6,993 bases of DNA from Actinomycetota bacterium (GTDB taxonomy: Bacteria; Actinomycetota; Humimicrobiia; Humimicrobiales; Humimicrobiaceae), in NCBI GenBank assembly GCA_015711775.1, contig JACVJB010000040.1:1-6993 (forward strand). Direction: 5' to 3'. The translations under genes and the position numbers were made by a program. Of this stretch, positions 1-6,052 are shown in pieces (positions within the stretch are counted from its first letter, which is position 1; each line of letters begins with the position of its first letter). Below the pieces are notes generated by a model, which worked only from the letters and a program-made list of their open reading frames with translations, was not told the DNA's origin and searched no databases.

Positions 1-56
1 CCTGTTATCAGGGCAAAAAAGTGGGATTTTGTTTAATTTAAAAACAATATTACAAA

Positions 57-63
57 AAGGAGG
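57..63 (+). promoter_or_regulatory. Strong Shine-Dalgarno site of the heliorhodopsin gene
   Basis: AAGGAGG lies 5 bases before the ATG at 69, an ideal ribosome binding site that fixes the start. The 56 bases upstream are AT-rich. I see no convincing -35/-10 pair in them, so the promoter may lie before the window. A short CCTG/CAGG inverted repeat at 1-12 could be the end of an upstream terminator, but this is too weak to call. Confidence 0.85.
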
Positions 64-68
64 ACAAT

Positions 69-884
69 ATGCAGCAGTCTTTAACAGAGAGCAAAATAAG
101 CTTTCCGTACTTGCGCAGATTTAATGGCGCAATGGCGGTACTGCACTTTGTGCAGGCTGTACTTATGCTTGTAATGGGGCTGGTCATTACAAACATCAGG
201 GATTTCAAGCTTCCCGTGGATTATTACTTCCAGTCTTTTGACACTCAGCAGATGAGGTTATTTGTTGATTCTGATGTAATAGGAAGTATTCCAATAGGCG
301 TTTTCGTTTCAGTCTTTCTGTTTTTATCGGCACTTGCCCACCTGCTCGTGGTGCTTCCGGGCATCAATAATTTTTACAATTCAAGGCTGAAAATGGGCAT
401 AAACTATTTCAGGTGGTTTGAATATGCCCTTAGCTCATCAGTTATGATAGTTATTATTTCCATGCTTTTCGGCGCAAGGGACATCGGCACAATTGTTGCC
501 ATAGTGGGCCTTAATGCAACCATGAACCTGCTCGGGCTTATGATGGAAATACATAACCAGGCAACCACAAAAACAAACTGGTCATCTTTTATTATAGGCT
601 GCATATCCGGCGCAATACCCTGGGTGGTAATACTTCTGTATTTTCTTGGTTCAGCAGTAAAAACACCTGAAGTTGTTGAGCAGATCCCATGGTTTGTGTA
701 TGCAATATTTGGAACCTATTTTGTTCTTTTTAATCTGTTCCCTGTAAATATGGTGCTGCAGTATAAAAAAATCGGCAGGTGGAGAGATTATCTTTATGGA
801 GAAAGAAGCTATATTGTGCTGAGCCTTGTTGCAAAATCGCTTCTTGCATGGCTTGTATTTGCAGGCACTTTACAGCCGGCATAA
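69..884 (+). CDS. Heliorhodopsin (retinal-binding seven-helix membrane protein)
   Basis: A 271-residue protein with seven hydrophobic segments at about residues 20-41, 73-97, 112-133, 138-161, 169-195, 205-231 and 243-267. The family signature is clear. Helix C reads RWFEYALSSS, with E118 matching the Schiff-base counterion (E107 in heliorhodopsin 48C12). Helix G reads LSLVAKSLLAW, with K256 as the retinal lysine (K241) and S252 four residues before it (S237). H26 and H91 match the conserved H23 and H80. The long 43-70 loop fits the extracellular A-B loop of the family. Heliorhodopsins insert with the N-terminus inside, have slow photocycles and are not known as typical ion pumps; their role is mostly unsettled (known of the family). 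The ATG follows AAGGAGG at a 5-base spacing, so the start is secure. No retinal-synthesis gene is nearby. The gene appears monocistronic, with its own terminator directly downstream. Confidence 0.96.
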   Translation: MQQSLTESKISFPYLRRFNGAMAVLHFVQAVLMLVMGLVITNIRDFKLPVDYYFQSFDTQQMRLFVDSDVIGSIPIGVFVSVFLFLSALAHLLVVLPGINNFYNSRLKMGINYFRWFEYALSSSVMIVIISMLFGARDIGTIVAIVGLNATMNLLGLMMEIHNQATTKTNWSSFIIGCISGAIPWVVILLYFLGSAVKTPEVVEQIPWFVYAIFGTYFVLFNLFPVNMVLQYKKIGRWRDYLYGERSYIVLSLVAKSLLAWLVFAGTLQPA

Positions 885-926
885 AGCTGTGTTTAACTGC
901 TAAAAAAATTAATAAAGTATTGATTT

Positions 927-977
927 AAATATATGCTGGAAGGGCTAAAAAGGTTTTAACTTCCAGCATATATTTTT
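927..977 (+). terminator. Intrinsic terminator of the heliorhodopsin gene
   Basis: A perfect 16-bp inverted repeat pairs 927-942 with 960-975 and runs into a T5 tract (973-977). Inside the 17-base loop, TAAAA (946-950) pairs with TTTTA (954-958), which extends the hairpin. It sits 43 bases after the heliorhodopsin stop codon. The outer part of the stem is A/T-rich and the inner part (GCTGGAAG/CTTCCAGC) is stable. It should insulate the downstream glycosyltransferase gene from heliorhodopsin transcription. Confidence 0.85.
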
Positions 978-1281
978 GCATCTTTTATAAAAAAGCTTTC
1001 CATATCTGGTATACCTGGTTGCCAGCAGATTTTTGTTTCAAAATAAAAATAAATCTTCTGTTAGATAATCTATAGCATGAAAGCAGCGTTCTTTTTTATT
1101 TATATCGGTAAAAAATAAAAAAAATAAAACTATTTTTTAAAATAGTTTTGATAAATCTTATAAATATCTAAAATCCCGCCTTTTATTAAGTCACGCAAGC
1201 TTTTAATACATGATATAAATTGTTATATTTATATATATAATATTTTATATTTATTAATAACAACTTTTATTAATTTAAATA

Positions 1282-1310
1282 TTTACAATAATATTAAAAT
1301 ATGTTTTAAT
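1282..1310 (+). promoter_or_regulatory. Candidate promoter of the glycosyltransferase gene
   Basis: TTTACA (1282-1287) is followed after 17 bases by TTTAAT (1305-1310), with TG at 1302-1303 placed as in an extended -10. This would give a leader of about 60 bases. In DNA this AT-rich, chance matches are common, so this is only the best of several candidates. Confidence 0.3.
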
Positions 1311-1376
1311 ATTGGTTAAAATTTAAATTATTTTGATATTTTTATAAAAAAAATTAATTAAAGCAGTGTAATACTT

Positions 1377-3371
1377 ATGATTGAAAGTAAAAAATACTCT
1401 GTTCTTGAAATAAATAGAGAAATAAATGAAGATAATTCTTTAATCTGGGAAAACCGTATAGGGGATATATTAATAGAAAAAGGCTTACTGTCAACAGGCG
1501 ATCTTTACAGGGCGCTGGCAATTCAAAAAAAGGAAGGCGGCAGGCTTGGCTGGATTCTTATAAGTCATGGTTTTGTTTCCCGTATAAATTTCTTTAAGGC
1601 ATTATCAGAAAAATTAAACCTTCCTTTTGTTAGCGGAAATATCGATAATGAAATAAAATCCCTTGACGGCAAACTTCTGCAGGATATCGAACCTGAAAAA
1701 ATTATTGATATACAGGCAATTCCACTGTGTGTAAAAGACAGCAAGCTGGTTGTTTTAACTTCTTATCCAAAAAACAATAAGACTGCTGCTTATTTAAAGA
1801 AAAAATTTGCCAGTTTTGGCATCAGTGAAATTGAAGAAAGAGTTATTACTGACAAGGACCTTACTGAGCTTGTAAAAAAAATATATAAAAGAACCCTCCA
1901 GAATAAATCAATGTTTGCATTATTTAACAGGAACCCCCAGCAGTCAGCATTTATCAGAATGACAAAACCGCAAATAGCTATCCTGTTTACATTGCTTATT
2001 GCGACAGCTTTATTGATTTATTTATATCCGTCTCCAACCCTTATAGCCATATTTGCCGCAATACAGGTTTTCTACCTTCTGTCCATTGCCTTCAAATTCA
2101 TTGTAAGCATGGCCGGTGTAAGGCACAAATTCTTCAGTAAAGTAAAAAGTTCTGGCGCAAAGGACGATGCCGCAGAAAACACTTATGTAAAAAGCACAGA
2201 CGCAATAAATCCTGTACAAATCAAAGATCATCCTGTTTATACTGTTCTTATACCATTGTTTAAGGAACCCCCGATTGTGCTTGATAATATAATAAGTTCA
2301 ATAAAAAAACTTGATTATCCGCAAAACAAACTTGATGTAATATTTTTGTTTGAAGAGCATGACATTAAAACCCTGGAGGATGCCAAAAGATTAAGGCCGC
2401 CTGGAAGCTGGAGGTTCTTTGTAGTTCCAAATGGCATACCAACAACAAAGCCAAAAGCCTGCAATTATGGCCTATACCTTGCAAGAGGCAAGTATCTTGT
2501 AATCTATGACGCTGAAGATATGCCAGAGCCTGACCAGCTCAAGAAGGCGCTTATTGCATTTGAACAGAGCGGTGAGGATTACGGGTGTTTTCAGGCCTTT
2601 TTAAACTATTACAACAGGGATGAAAACTTCCTTACGAAAATGTTTACCCTTGAATACACATACTGGTTCGATTATCTTCTTAGCGGTCTTTTTAAACTCA
2701 AGCTTCCAATACCTCTTGGAGGAACAAGCAATCATTTCAGGGTGGATATTTTAAGGAAAATTTCCGGGTGGGACCCCTATAATGTAACAGAGGATGCTGA
2801 TCTTGGCGTCAGGATTTCAATAGAGAATAAAAAAGTTGGAGTAATTAATTCTACCACCTATGAGGAAGCAAATAACAATGTGGTTAACTGGATAAGGCAG
2901 CGCTCAAGATGGATAAAGGGCTATATGCAGACATCTCTTGTCTATAACAGGAATCCCATTAAGATTATAAAAACACTGGGATTTTTAAGATGGGCATCAT
3001 TTCAGATGATGATTACCGGGACCCCTTTTACTTTCCTTATAAACCCTGTTATGTGGATAACATTTTTATTCTGGATAATTGCGGGCCAGCTATCCATTTT
3101 CCCTGCAATTCCGGAAATTATTTCACTTATGGGCACAATAAGCCTCATTGCAGGTAACTCAATTATGATCCTGCTTAATCTTGCTGCAGCATTATCAAGA
3201 AAATATTACAGGCTCATCCCTTATGCGCTTTTAAATCCCTTTTACTGGATACTGCACTCTGTGGCAGCCTATAAGGCATTGTGGCAGTTAATGTTTAAAC
3301 CTTTTTACTGGGAAAAAACCAATCACGGCCTGTCAAAATTTAAGTTTAAGGCAGCAGAGGCAAAAGAATAA
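1377..3371 (+). CDS. Membrane GT2 glycosyltransferase with N-terminal MshEN (c-di-GMP-binding-type) domain
   Basis: A 664-residue protein in two parts. Residues 27-170 match the MshEN / type II secretion E N-terminal domain. A 24-residue motif (R27-I-G..L...G......L..AL..Q50) is followed by a 5-residue spacer and a second copy (R56-L-G..L...G......F..AL, to K79), the arrangement that binds c-di-GMP in MshE-type proteins. Two membrane segments (about 199-244) precede a GT-A domain: PLFKEP (293-298), KPKACNYGL (358-366), DAED (378-381), GGTSNHFR (448-455), TEDAD (471-475, D473 the likely catalytic base) and QRSRW (508-512). Further membrane helices lie at about 540-570, 578-605 and 613-635, and the tail KPFYWEKTNHG is typical of NfrB/cellulose-synthase-like enzymes. 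It probably polymerises and exports a surface polysaccharide from a UDP-sugar; the sugar is unknown. The ATG has a poor Shine-Dalgarno, but no better in-frame start keeps the MshEN domain. The gene stands alone between a terminator and a convergent operon. Confidence 0.92.
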   Translation: MIESKKYSVLEINREINEDNSLIWENRIGDILIEKGLLSTGDLYRALAIQKKEGGRLGWILISHGFVSRINFFKALSEKLNLPFVSGNIDNEIKSLDGKLLQDIEPEKIIDIQAIPLCVKDSKLVVLTSYPKNNKTAAYLKKKFASFGISEIEERVITDKDLTELVKKIYKRTLQNKSMFALFNRNPQQSAFIRMTKPQIAILFTLLIATALLIYLYPSPTLIAIFAAIQVFYLLSIAFKFIVSMAGVRHKFFSKVKSSGAKDDAAENTYVKSTDAINPVQIKDHPVYTVLIPLFKEPPIVLDNIISSIKKLDYPQNKLDVIFLFEEHDIKTLEDAKRLRPPGSWRFFVVPNGIPTTKPKACNYGLYLARGKYLVIYDAEDMPEPDQLKKALIAFEQSGEDYGCFQAFLNYYNRDENFLTKMFTLEYTYWFDYLLSGLFKLKLPIPLGGTSNHFRVDILRKISGWDPYNVTEDADLGVRISIENKKVGVINSTTYEEANNNVVNWIRQRSRWIKGYMQTSLVYNRNPIKIIKTLGFLRWASFQMMITGTPFTFLINPVMWITFLFWIIAGQLSIFPAIPEIISLMGTISLIAGNSIMILLNLAAALSRKYYRLIPYALLNPFYWILHSVAAYKALWQLMFKPFYWEKTNHGLSKFKFKAAEAKE

Positions 3372-3421
3372 TTCTTGAATAATCAGCTTCAACATTAAAA
3401 CTGTTAAATACTTTTTAGATG

Positions 3422-3441
3422 ACAAAAAAAGGGCTTTTTGT
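3422..3441. terminator. Weak A/T-flanked hairpin between convergent genes
   Basis: In the 93-base gap between the convergent glycosyltransferase and ADP-ribosylglycohydrolase genes, ACAAAAA (3422-3428) can pair with TTTTTGT (3435-3441), leaving a loop that contains GGGC. A-tracts and T-tracts on either side would let it act in both directions. The stem is poor in G/C, so this is a modest call. The ADP-ribosylglycohydrolase stop codon also sits in an ATATAT-TAA-ATATAT palindrome (3460-3474). Confidence 0.35.
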
Positions 3442-3464
3442 TTGTATCACAGTTAAGTTATATA

Positions 3465-4226
3465 TTAAATATATCTTTTATTAAACTCTTCAATAATGCC
3501 TTCTATATGGCTGTCAAGTTTTCCCATTGCCTGCTTTTTAAGATACTCTGGCACACCGTAATATGCCTGGGCAATACTACCCGCCATGCATGCTATTGTG
3601 TCCGAATCACCGCCCAGTTTTATTGCTTTTTTTATGGCATCTTCAAAACTTTCCGATTCAAGGAATGCTTTTATTGCCTGGGGGACGCTTCCCTGGCTGG
3701 ATTCATCAAAACTATAATAAAACCTGATTTCACCAAGATTAAAACTTAAGTCATAACCAAGATCTTCTGCAGTCTTTTTTATGCCGTCTTTATCTTTTTT
3801 TTGCCTTGCAGCAAAAATGCATGCGGCAATTGCCTGGGCCCCTCTTATGCCTTCGGGGTGGTTGTGTGTGCACTCTGCACTTTTTTTTGCCATATCCAGC
3901 ACTGTTTCCATATAATTATATGCAAATCCTATAGGGCTTACCCTCATTGCTGAGCCGTTTCCATAACTGTTGTAAGGCTGCAGGCTTTCCGAGTTTCCCC
4001 ACTGGCTAAACATTGCCCCGTATCCCCTGCCCGGATACTTCCTGAAATAATTTTTGTAAGTAGCCGCAAAATCCCCATTATTTAAAATGCAGTCGGCAGT
4101 TGCCACTGTCAATACAGTGTCGTCAGTAAAAAAGCAACTGTCTGTAATTAATTCAAAATCCTCTGCGCCTGTATTGTCAAACTCATATACCGAGCCTGCA
4201 ATATCTCCTATTATTGCGCCTAACAT
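3465..4226 (-). CDS. ADP-ribosylglycohydrolase (DraG/ARH family)
   Basis: A 253-residue soluble protein with the ADP-ribosylglycohydrolase fold signatures. These are GAIIGDIAGSVYEF at the N-terminus, FTDDT (33-37) as the first metal-binding block, NGSAMRVSPIG (90-100), the helix after HNHPEG (121-126), and GGDSDTIA (205-212) as the second metal-binding block. The binuclear-metal Asp/Thr residues (T34, D35, D36, D207, D209, T210) are all present, so it should be active. Family members remove ADP-ribose from arginine or other modified targets, or cleave ADP-ribosyl compounds; DraG reactivates nitrogenase reductase (known of the family). No ADP-ribosyltransferase or nitrogenase gene is visible, so the target is unknown. 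The length is normal for a small bacterial member. It starts 7 bases after the flavin reductase-like gene's stop, with AGAGGAG 11 bases upstream inside that gene's last codons, so the two are almost certainly co-transcribed and probably translationally coupled. Confidence 0.93.
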   Translation of the reverse strand: MLGAIIGDIAGSVYEFDNTGAEDFELITDSCFFTDDTVLTVATADCILNNGDFAATYKNYFRKYPGRGYGAMFSQWGNSESLQPYNSYGNGSAMRVSPIGFAYNYMETVLDMAKKSAECTHNHPEGIRGAQAIAACIFAARQKKDKDGIKKTAEDLGYDLSFNLGEIRFYYSFDESSQGSVPQAIKAFLESESFEDAIKKAIKLGGDSDTIACMAGSIAQAYYGVPEYLKKQAMGKLDSHIEGIIEEFNKRYI

Positions 4227-4233
4227 AGGCTAT

Positions 4234-5085
4234 CTATCTCCTCTTTTTATTGTACTCATCCAGAAGCTGCGGAGTTATTACTTTTACCCCTTCTTCAACT
4301 GCTCTTCTGCTTATAGATTCAAGGACGCGCTTTAAAAATATCCTGGGCACTTTTACAAGTTTTTCATATGCTCCGTCCTCCCATTTCAGGTCATATGGCA
4401 TGCGCTGTATCTGGTATATTATACTGTTTATATCTATGCCCTTATCTGATGGTATTGGCTCTTTGTACGGCCTTTTGTGCGACGCAAACCAGAAATATTT
4501 GCTGTCCCTGTAACCATAGTCTACTGGTAAATGCGGGAATCTCCCGTTACCATTTATAAGTGCCTGGCTCCATTTCTTCTTCATAATAATACTGTCAATA
4601 ACCAACAGGAAATGGCTTTCTTCGCTGCTTCCCCTGTAGGAAAAAATACCGGGGCTGTCTTCCCAGGTGCATTCCATTACTGCAACAGCTTCTCCTATTA
4701 TTTCGGGATAGGAAATATTTTTTTCTTTTACGGTCCGCATGGATGGAAGAAGTGTGAATATGCTTTCTTTTAGTTTTTCATCAGTGGTCTGTCCGGGATA
4801 GCCAAGCCTGACGGCATTGGCAAGATGGCTTTTTTTATCTGTTATAAAATTAAGCGCCGCAAGTTTGCTTCGCCTTATATTTACTGCAGTATTACTGTCT
4901 GCCCTCGAAATAAGCATCATTGCATGGCGCCCTGCTATTCCAAAAGGAAAGCAGAGGGAATAAGGGCCTATATTTGTCCTGCCGTCTTCAGATACAGTGG
5001 TAACCAAAACTACCGGCATGGGATAGAAAAAACTTGTCTGGTAAAAATTATCCAGCACTGTTACCTGCTCAAAGCTATCCTGCAT
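4234..5085 (-). CDS. Flavin reductase-like (FMN split-barrel) protein with C-terminal PCP_red-like domain
   Basis: The N-terminal ~170 residues match flavin reductase-like FMN-binding split-barrel proteins: a PMPVVLVTTVSEDGRTNIGPYS strand-turn region, FPFGIAGRHAMMLIS, and an NTAVNIRRS...AALNF helix-strand. Such proteins bind FMN and often act as flavin reductases or flavoprotein partners (known of the family). The last ~48 residues (KWEDGAYEKLVKVPRIFLKR...VKVITPQLLDEY) look like the small PCP_red domain. That domain is named after the dark-operative protochlorophyllide reductase subunit and is also attached to other proteins. Residues ~172-240 are a linker-like region I do not recognise. The frame is open back to a GTG at 5106 and an ATG at 5097. 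I prefer the ATG at 5085 (283 residues) because AAAGGA lies 12 bases upstream of it, whereas it touches the 5097 ATG and no site precedes the GTG. It is the first gene of an operon with the ADP-ribosylglycohydrolase gene. No chlorophyll-biosynthesis gene is nearby. Confidence 0.85.
   Translation of the reverse strand: MQDSFEQVTVLDNFYQTSFFYPMPVVLVTTVSEDGRTNIGPYSLCFPFGIAGRHAMMLISRADSNTAVNIRRSKLAALNFITDKKSHLANAVRLGYPGQTTDEKLKESIFTLLPSMRTVKEKNISYPEIIGEAVAVMECTWEDSPGIFSYRGSSEESHFLLVIDSIIMKKKWSQALINGNGRFPHLPVDYGYRDSKYFWFASHKRPYKEPIPSDKGIDINSIIYQIQRMPYDLKWEDGAYEKLVKVPRIFLKRVLESISRRAVEEGVKVITPQLLDEYNKKRR
4238..4244 (-). promoter_or_regulatory. Coupled ribosome binding site of the ADP-ribosylglycohydrolase gene
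   Basis: On the - strand AGAGGAG overlaps the last arginine codons and the region of the stop codon (4234-4236) of the upstream flavin reductase-like gene, 11 bases before the ATG at 4226. Ribosomes finishing the first gene would clear this site, which supports translational coupling. Confidence 0.6.
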
Positions 5086-5121
5086 TTTTATAACCATTCC
5101 TTTCACTTCTATTATGGGGGC

Positions 5122-5127
5122 ATTATA
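5122..5127 (-). promoter_or_regulatory. Candidate -10 element of the flavin reductase / ADP-ribosylglycohydrolase operon
   Basis: On the - strand a perfect TATAAT lies 37-42 bases before the preferred ATG at 5085. It would start transcription near 5115 and give a leader of about 30 bases that contains AAAGGA. The -35 position falls in the GAGAACCGTCCCC relic and does not resemble TTGACA, so the promoter is either weak or activator-dependent. Confidence 0.4.
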
Positions 5128-5137
5128 ATATGAAAAA

Positions 5138-5158
5138 AGAGAACCGTCCCCTTGATTT
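5138..5158. repeat. GAGAACCGTCCCC motif, possible mobile-element edge
   Basis: The core GAGAACCGTCCCC (5139-5151; reverse GGGGACGGTTCTC) is followed by TTGATTT. From memory, this word recurs in many unrelated genomes beside IS200/Y1-type (REP-associated) transposase genes and in scattered remnants of them. No transposase frame survives here. It lies between the flavin reductase promoter and the xth relic, which would fit a decayed insertion. The attribution is inference; only the sequence word is directly seen. Confidence 0.35.
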
Positions 5159-5221
5159 ATTGCAGACTTTTCTCTGTTATATTTTTAAAGTATTTTATAT
5201 TATTGGTGCAATGCAATCAAT

Positions 5222-5423
5222 AAATGTCACTTATTTAACAGCAAACCACATAATTATACAATGTGGGATTACAAGACTCGCGCAAGGCAAAGAAATGCCG
5301 GTTGGAGGATTGATTACTTTTTTATAAGCAGGGGGCTTGAAAAATTAGTAAGAGATTGCCAAATAATGCCGGATGTTATGGGTTCAGACCCACTGCCCCA
5401 TTTATCTTGAGATATTATCCTGA
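5222..5423 (+). pseudogene. xth: 3' relic of exodeoxyribonuclease III (xth), frameshifted
   Basis: Reading + strand codons from about 5228 gives HLFNSKPHNYTMWDYKTRAR followed by QRNAGWRIDYFFISRGLEKL and VRDCQIMPDVMGSD. This is the typical C-terminal third of exonuclease III / AP endonuclease, with the GWRIDYFF strand. At CCC 5389-5391 the frame breaks: as written it ends PLPHLS-stop at 5410. Removing one C restores HCPIYLEILS-stop at 5423, including the catalytic GSDH(C)P block. So a one-base insertion disrupts the gene. Upstream of ~5222 I cannot recognise the rest of the ~255-residue enzyme, and the bases around 5219-5230 look like a damaged DVFR segment. With no start, no N-terminal two thirds and a frameshift at the active site, it cannot make a functional enzyme. 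A sequencing error could explain the frameshift but not the missing part. The remaining bases to 5496 are an A-rich tract (5459-5480) with no gene. Confidence 0.85.
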
Positions 5424-5496
5424 AGATCTTGGCTTAGGTGTGGAAATAAAAGTTTACCCAAAAAATAAAAAAATAAAAAATGAAGAGATAATCTAA

Positions 5497-5943
5497 TTAA
5501 AAGCATAATACTTTAATATCTTCCCCGCTTTTTGCTTCCCTTAATTTCCCTATGATGCTTTCACTTTCAATATTGCCAACAATACTTCCTATAACAGTAA
5601 CAGGGCTTGCTGCCCTGGGTTTTTCACTTCTGCTTGCAGGAGTTTTACCAAAAAAAATACATAAGGCGCTTCCCGGGGGCCAGAATGCCACTGTGCCAAC
5701 ATCAACTTCTTCAACACCATTTTCAACAGTTGCCTGCACAGGGATTGTAAAATATATTTCATCTCCCCACCTGTTTACGGTTGAGCTAACTGGAAGGGCC
5801 TCTATTAATTTCTTTGCTGTTTTGGTTTCATTCAGTTTTACCCGGATACTGAATTTTTCAGTTGATATATTTATGGTTTTTTCAATACCACTCTCTTTTG
5901 CCGGTTTACCAGATTTTATGTCTTTTCCCTGTTTTCTTAACAT
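5497..5943 (-). CDS. Cyclophilin-like fold protein (DUF369 / TM1367-type)
   Basis: A 148-residue soluble protein. Residues ~28-125 match the cyclophilin-like DUF369 family (Pfam Cyclophil_like, PF04126, from memory). The signature blocks are ALPVSSTVNRWGDEIYFTIPV (49-69), VGTVAFWPPGSALCIFFGKT (82-101) and PRAASPVTVIGSIVG (109-123). The fold resembles cyclophilin, but the family is not shown to have prolyl isomerase activity and its function is unknown. Two departures from the usual ~120-residue form are a lysine-rich N-terminal extension of about 24 residues (MLRKQGKDIKSGKPAKES) and a ~20-residue C-terminal tail. The ATG at 5943 is well supported by AAAGGGA 5 bases upstream, so the extension is probably real; no signal peptide is visible. 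It lies downstream of padR on the same strand with a 109-base gap, so it may be transcribed separately. Confidence 0.88.
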   Translation of the reverse strand: MLRKQGKDIKSGKPAKESGIEKTINISTEKFSIRVKLNETKTAKKLIEALPVSSTVNRWGDEIYFTIPVQATVENGVEEVDVGTVAFWPPGSALCIFFGKTPASRSEKPRAASPVTVIGSIVGNIESESIIGKLREAKSGEDIKVLCF

Positions 5944-5988
5944 ACTTTTCCCTTTTTAAGCATTCATATCATAGTTTTTATATACATA

Positions 5989-5994
5989 ATTATA
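5989..5994 (-). promoter_or_regulatory. Candidate -10 element upstream of the cyclophilin-like gene
   Basis: On the - strand TATAAT lies 46-51 bases before the ATG at 5943, inside the 109-base gap after padR. A -35 at the right distance is only a T-run (CTTTTT / TTTTTT), so the match is partial. It supports transcription independent of padR but does not prove it. Confidence 0.25.
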
Positions 5995-6052
5995 TATTGT
6001 TAAGCGGCTTTAAAAAAGACCGTAGTATTTTCCATATTATTTATTACCTGTT

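Larger units (their letters stand above)
885..1376. other. AT-rich intergenic region with palindromes, upstream of the glycosyltransferase gene
   Basis: This 492-base stretch has no open frame that looks coding. After the heliorhodopsin terminator it contains a small CTGG-TTG-CCAG hairpin (1015-1025) and a perfect 24-base AT-rich palindrome (1127-1150, AAAACTATTTT / AAAATAGTTTT with a TT centre). From 1201 to 1360 only about 11 of 160 bases are G or C (about 7%), far below the flanking genes. It probably holds the promoter of the glycosyltransferase gene. Such extreme AT content is typical of easily melted or nucleoid-protein-bound regulatory DNA, though that role is inference. I found no tRNA or recognisable riboswitch in it. 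Confidence 0.7.

Noticed and set aside
1190..1212. Possible c-di-GMP (GEMM) riboswitch, because of GTCACGCAAGC upstream of a c-di-GMP-type enzyme
   Set aside because: Only the short CACGCAAGC word matches. The paired arms, the GNRA loop and the second conserved strand are not found in the flanks, which are almost pure A/T.
3438..3749. + strand open frame antisense to the ADP-ribosylglycohydrolase gene
   Set aside because: It is a shadow of a conserved gene, rich in Cys/Phe/Tyr as expected for an antisense reading.
5130..5327. 65-codon + strand open frame beginning MKKENRPLDLL
   Set aside because: It reads through the GAGAACCGTCCCC motif and then overlaps the xth relic in the wrong frame. 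It has no ribosome site and resembles no protein family.
5376..5400. tRNA-like T-arm (TGGGT-TCAG-ACCCA followed by ACTGCCCCA)
   Set aside because: No matching acceptor or anticodon arm lies upstream, and the bases are explained as codons of the exonuclease III relic.
5341..5496. 51-codon + strand open frame ending YPEDLGLGVEIKVYPKNKK...
   Set aside because: The first half is xth sequence in a shifted frame. The second half is unsupported, with no start codon context or recognisable family; the A-rich tract alone keeps it open.
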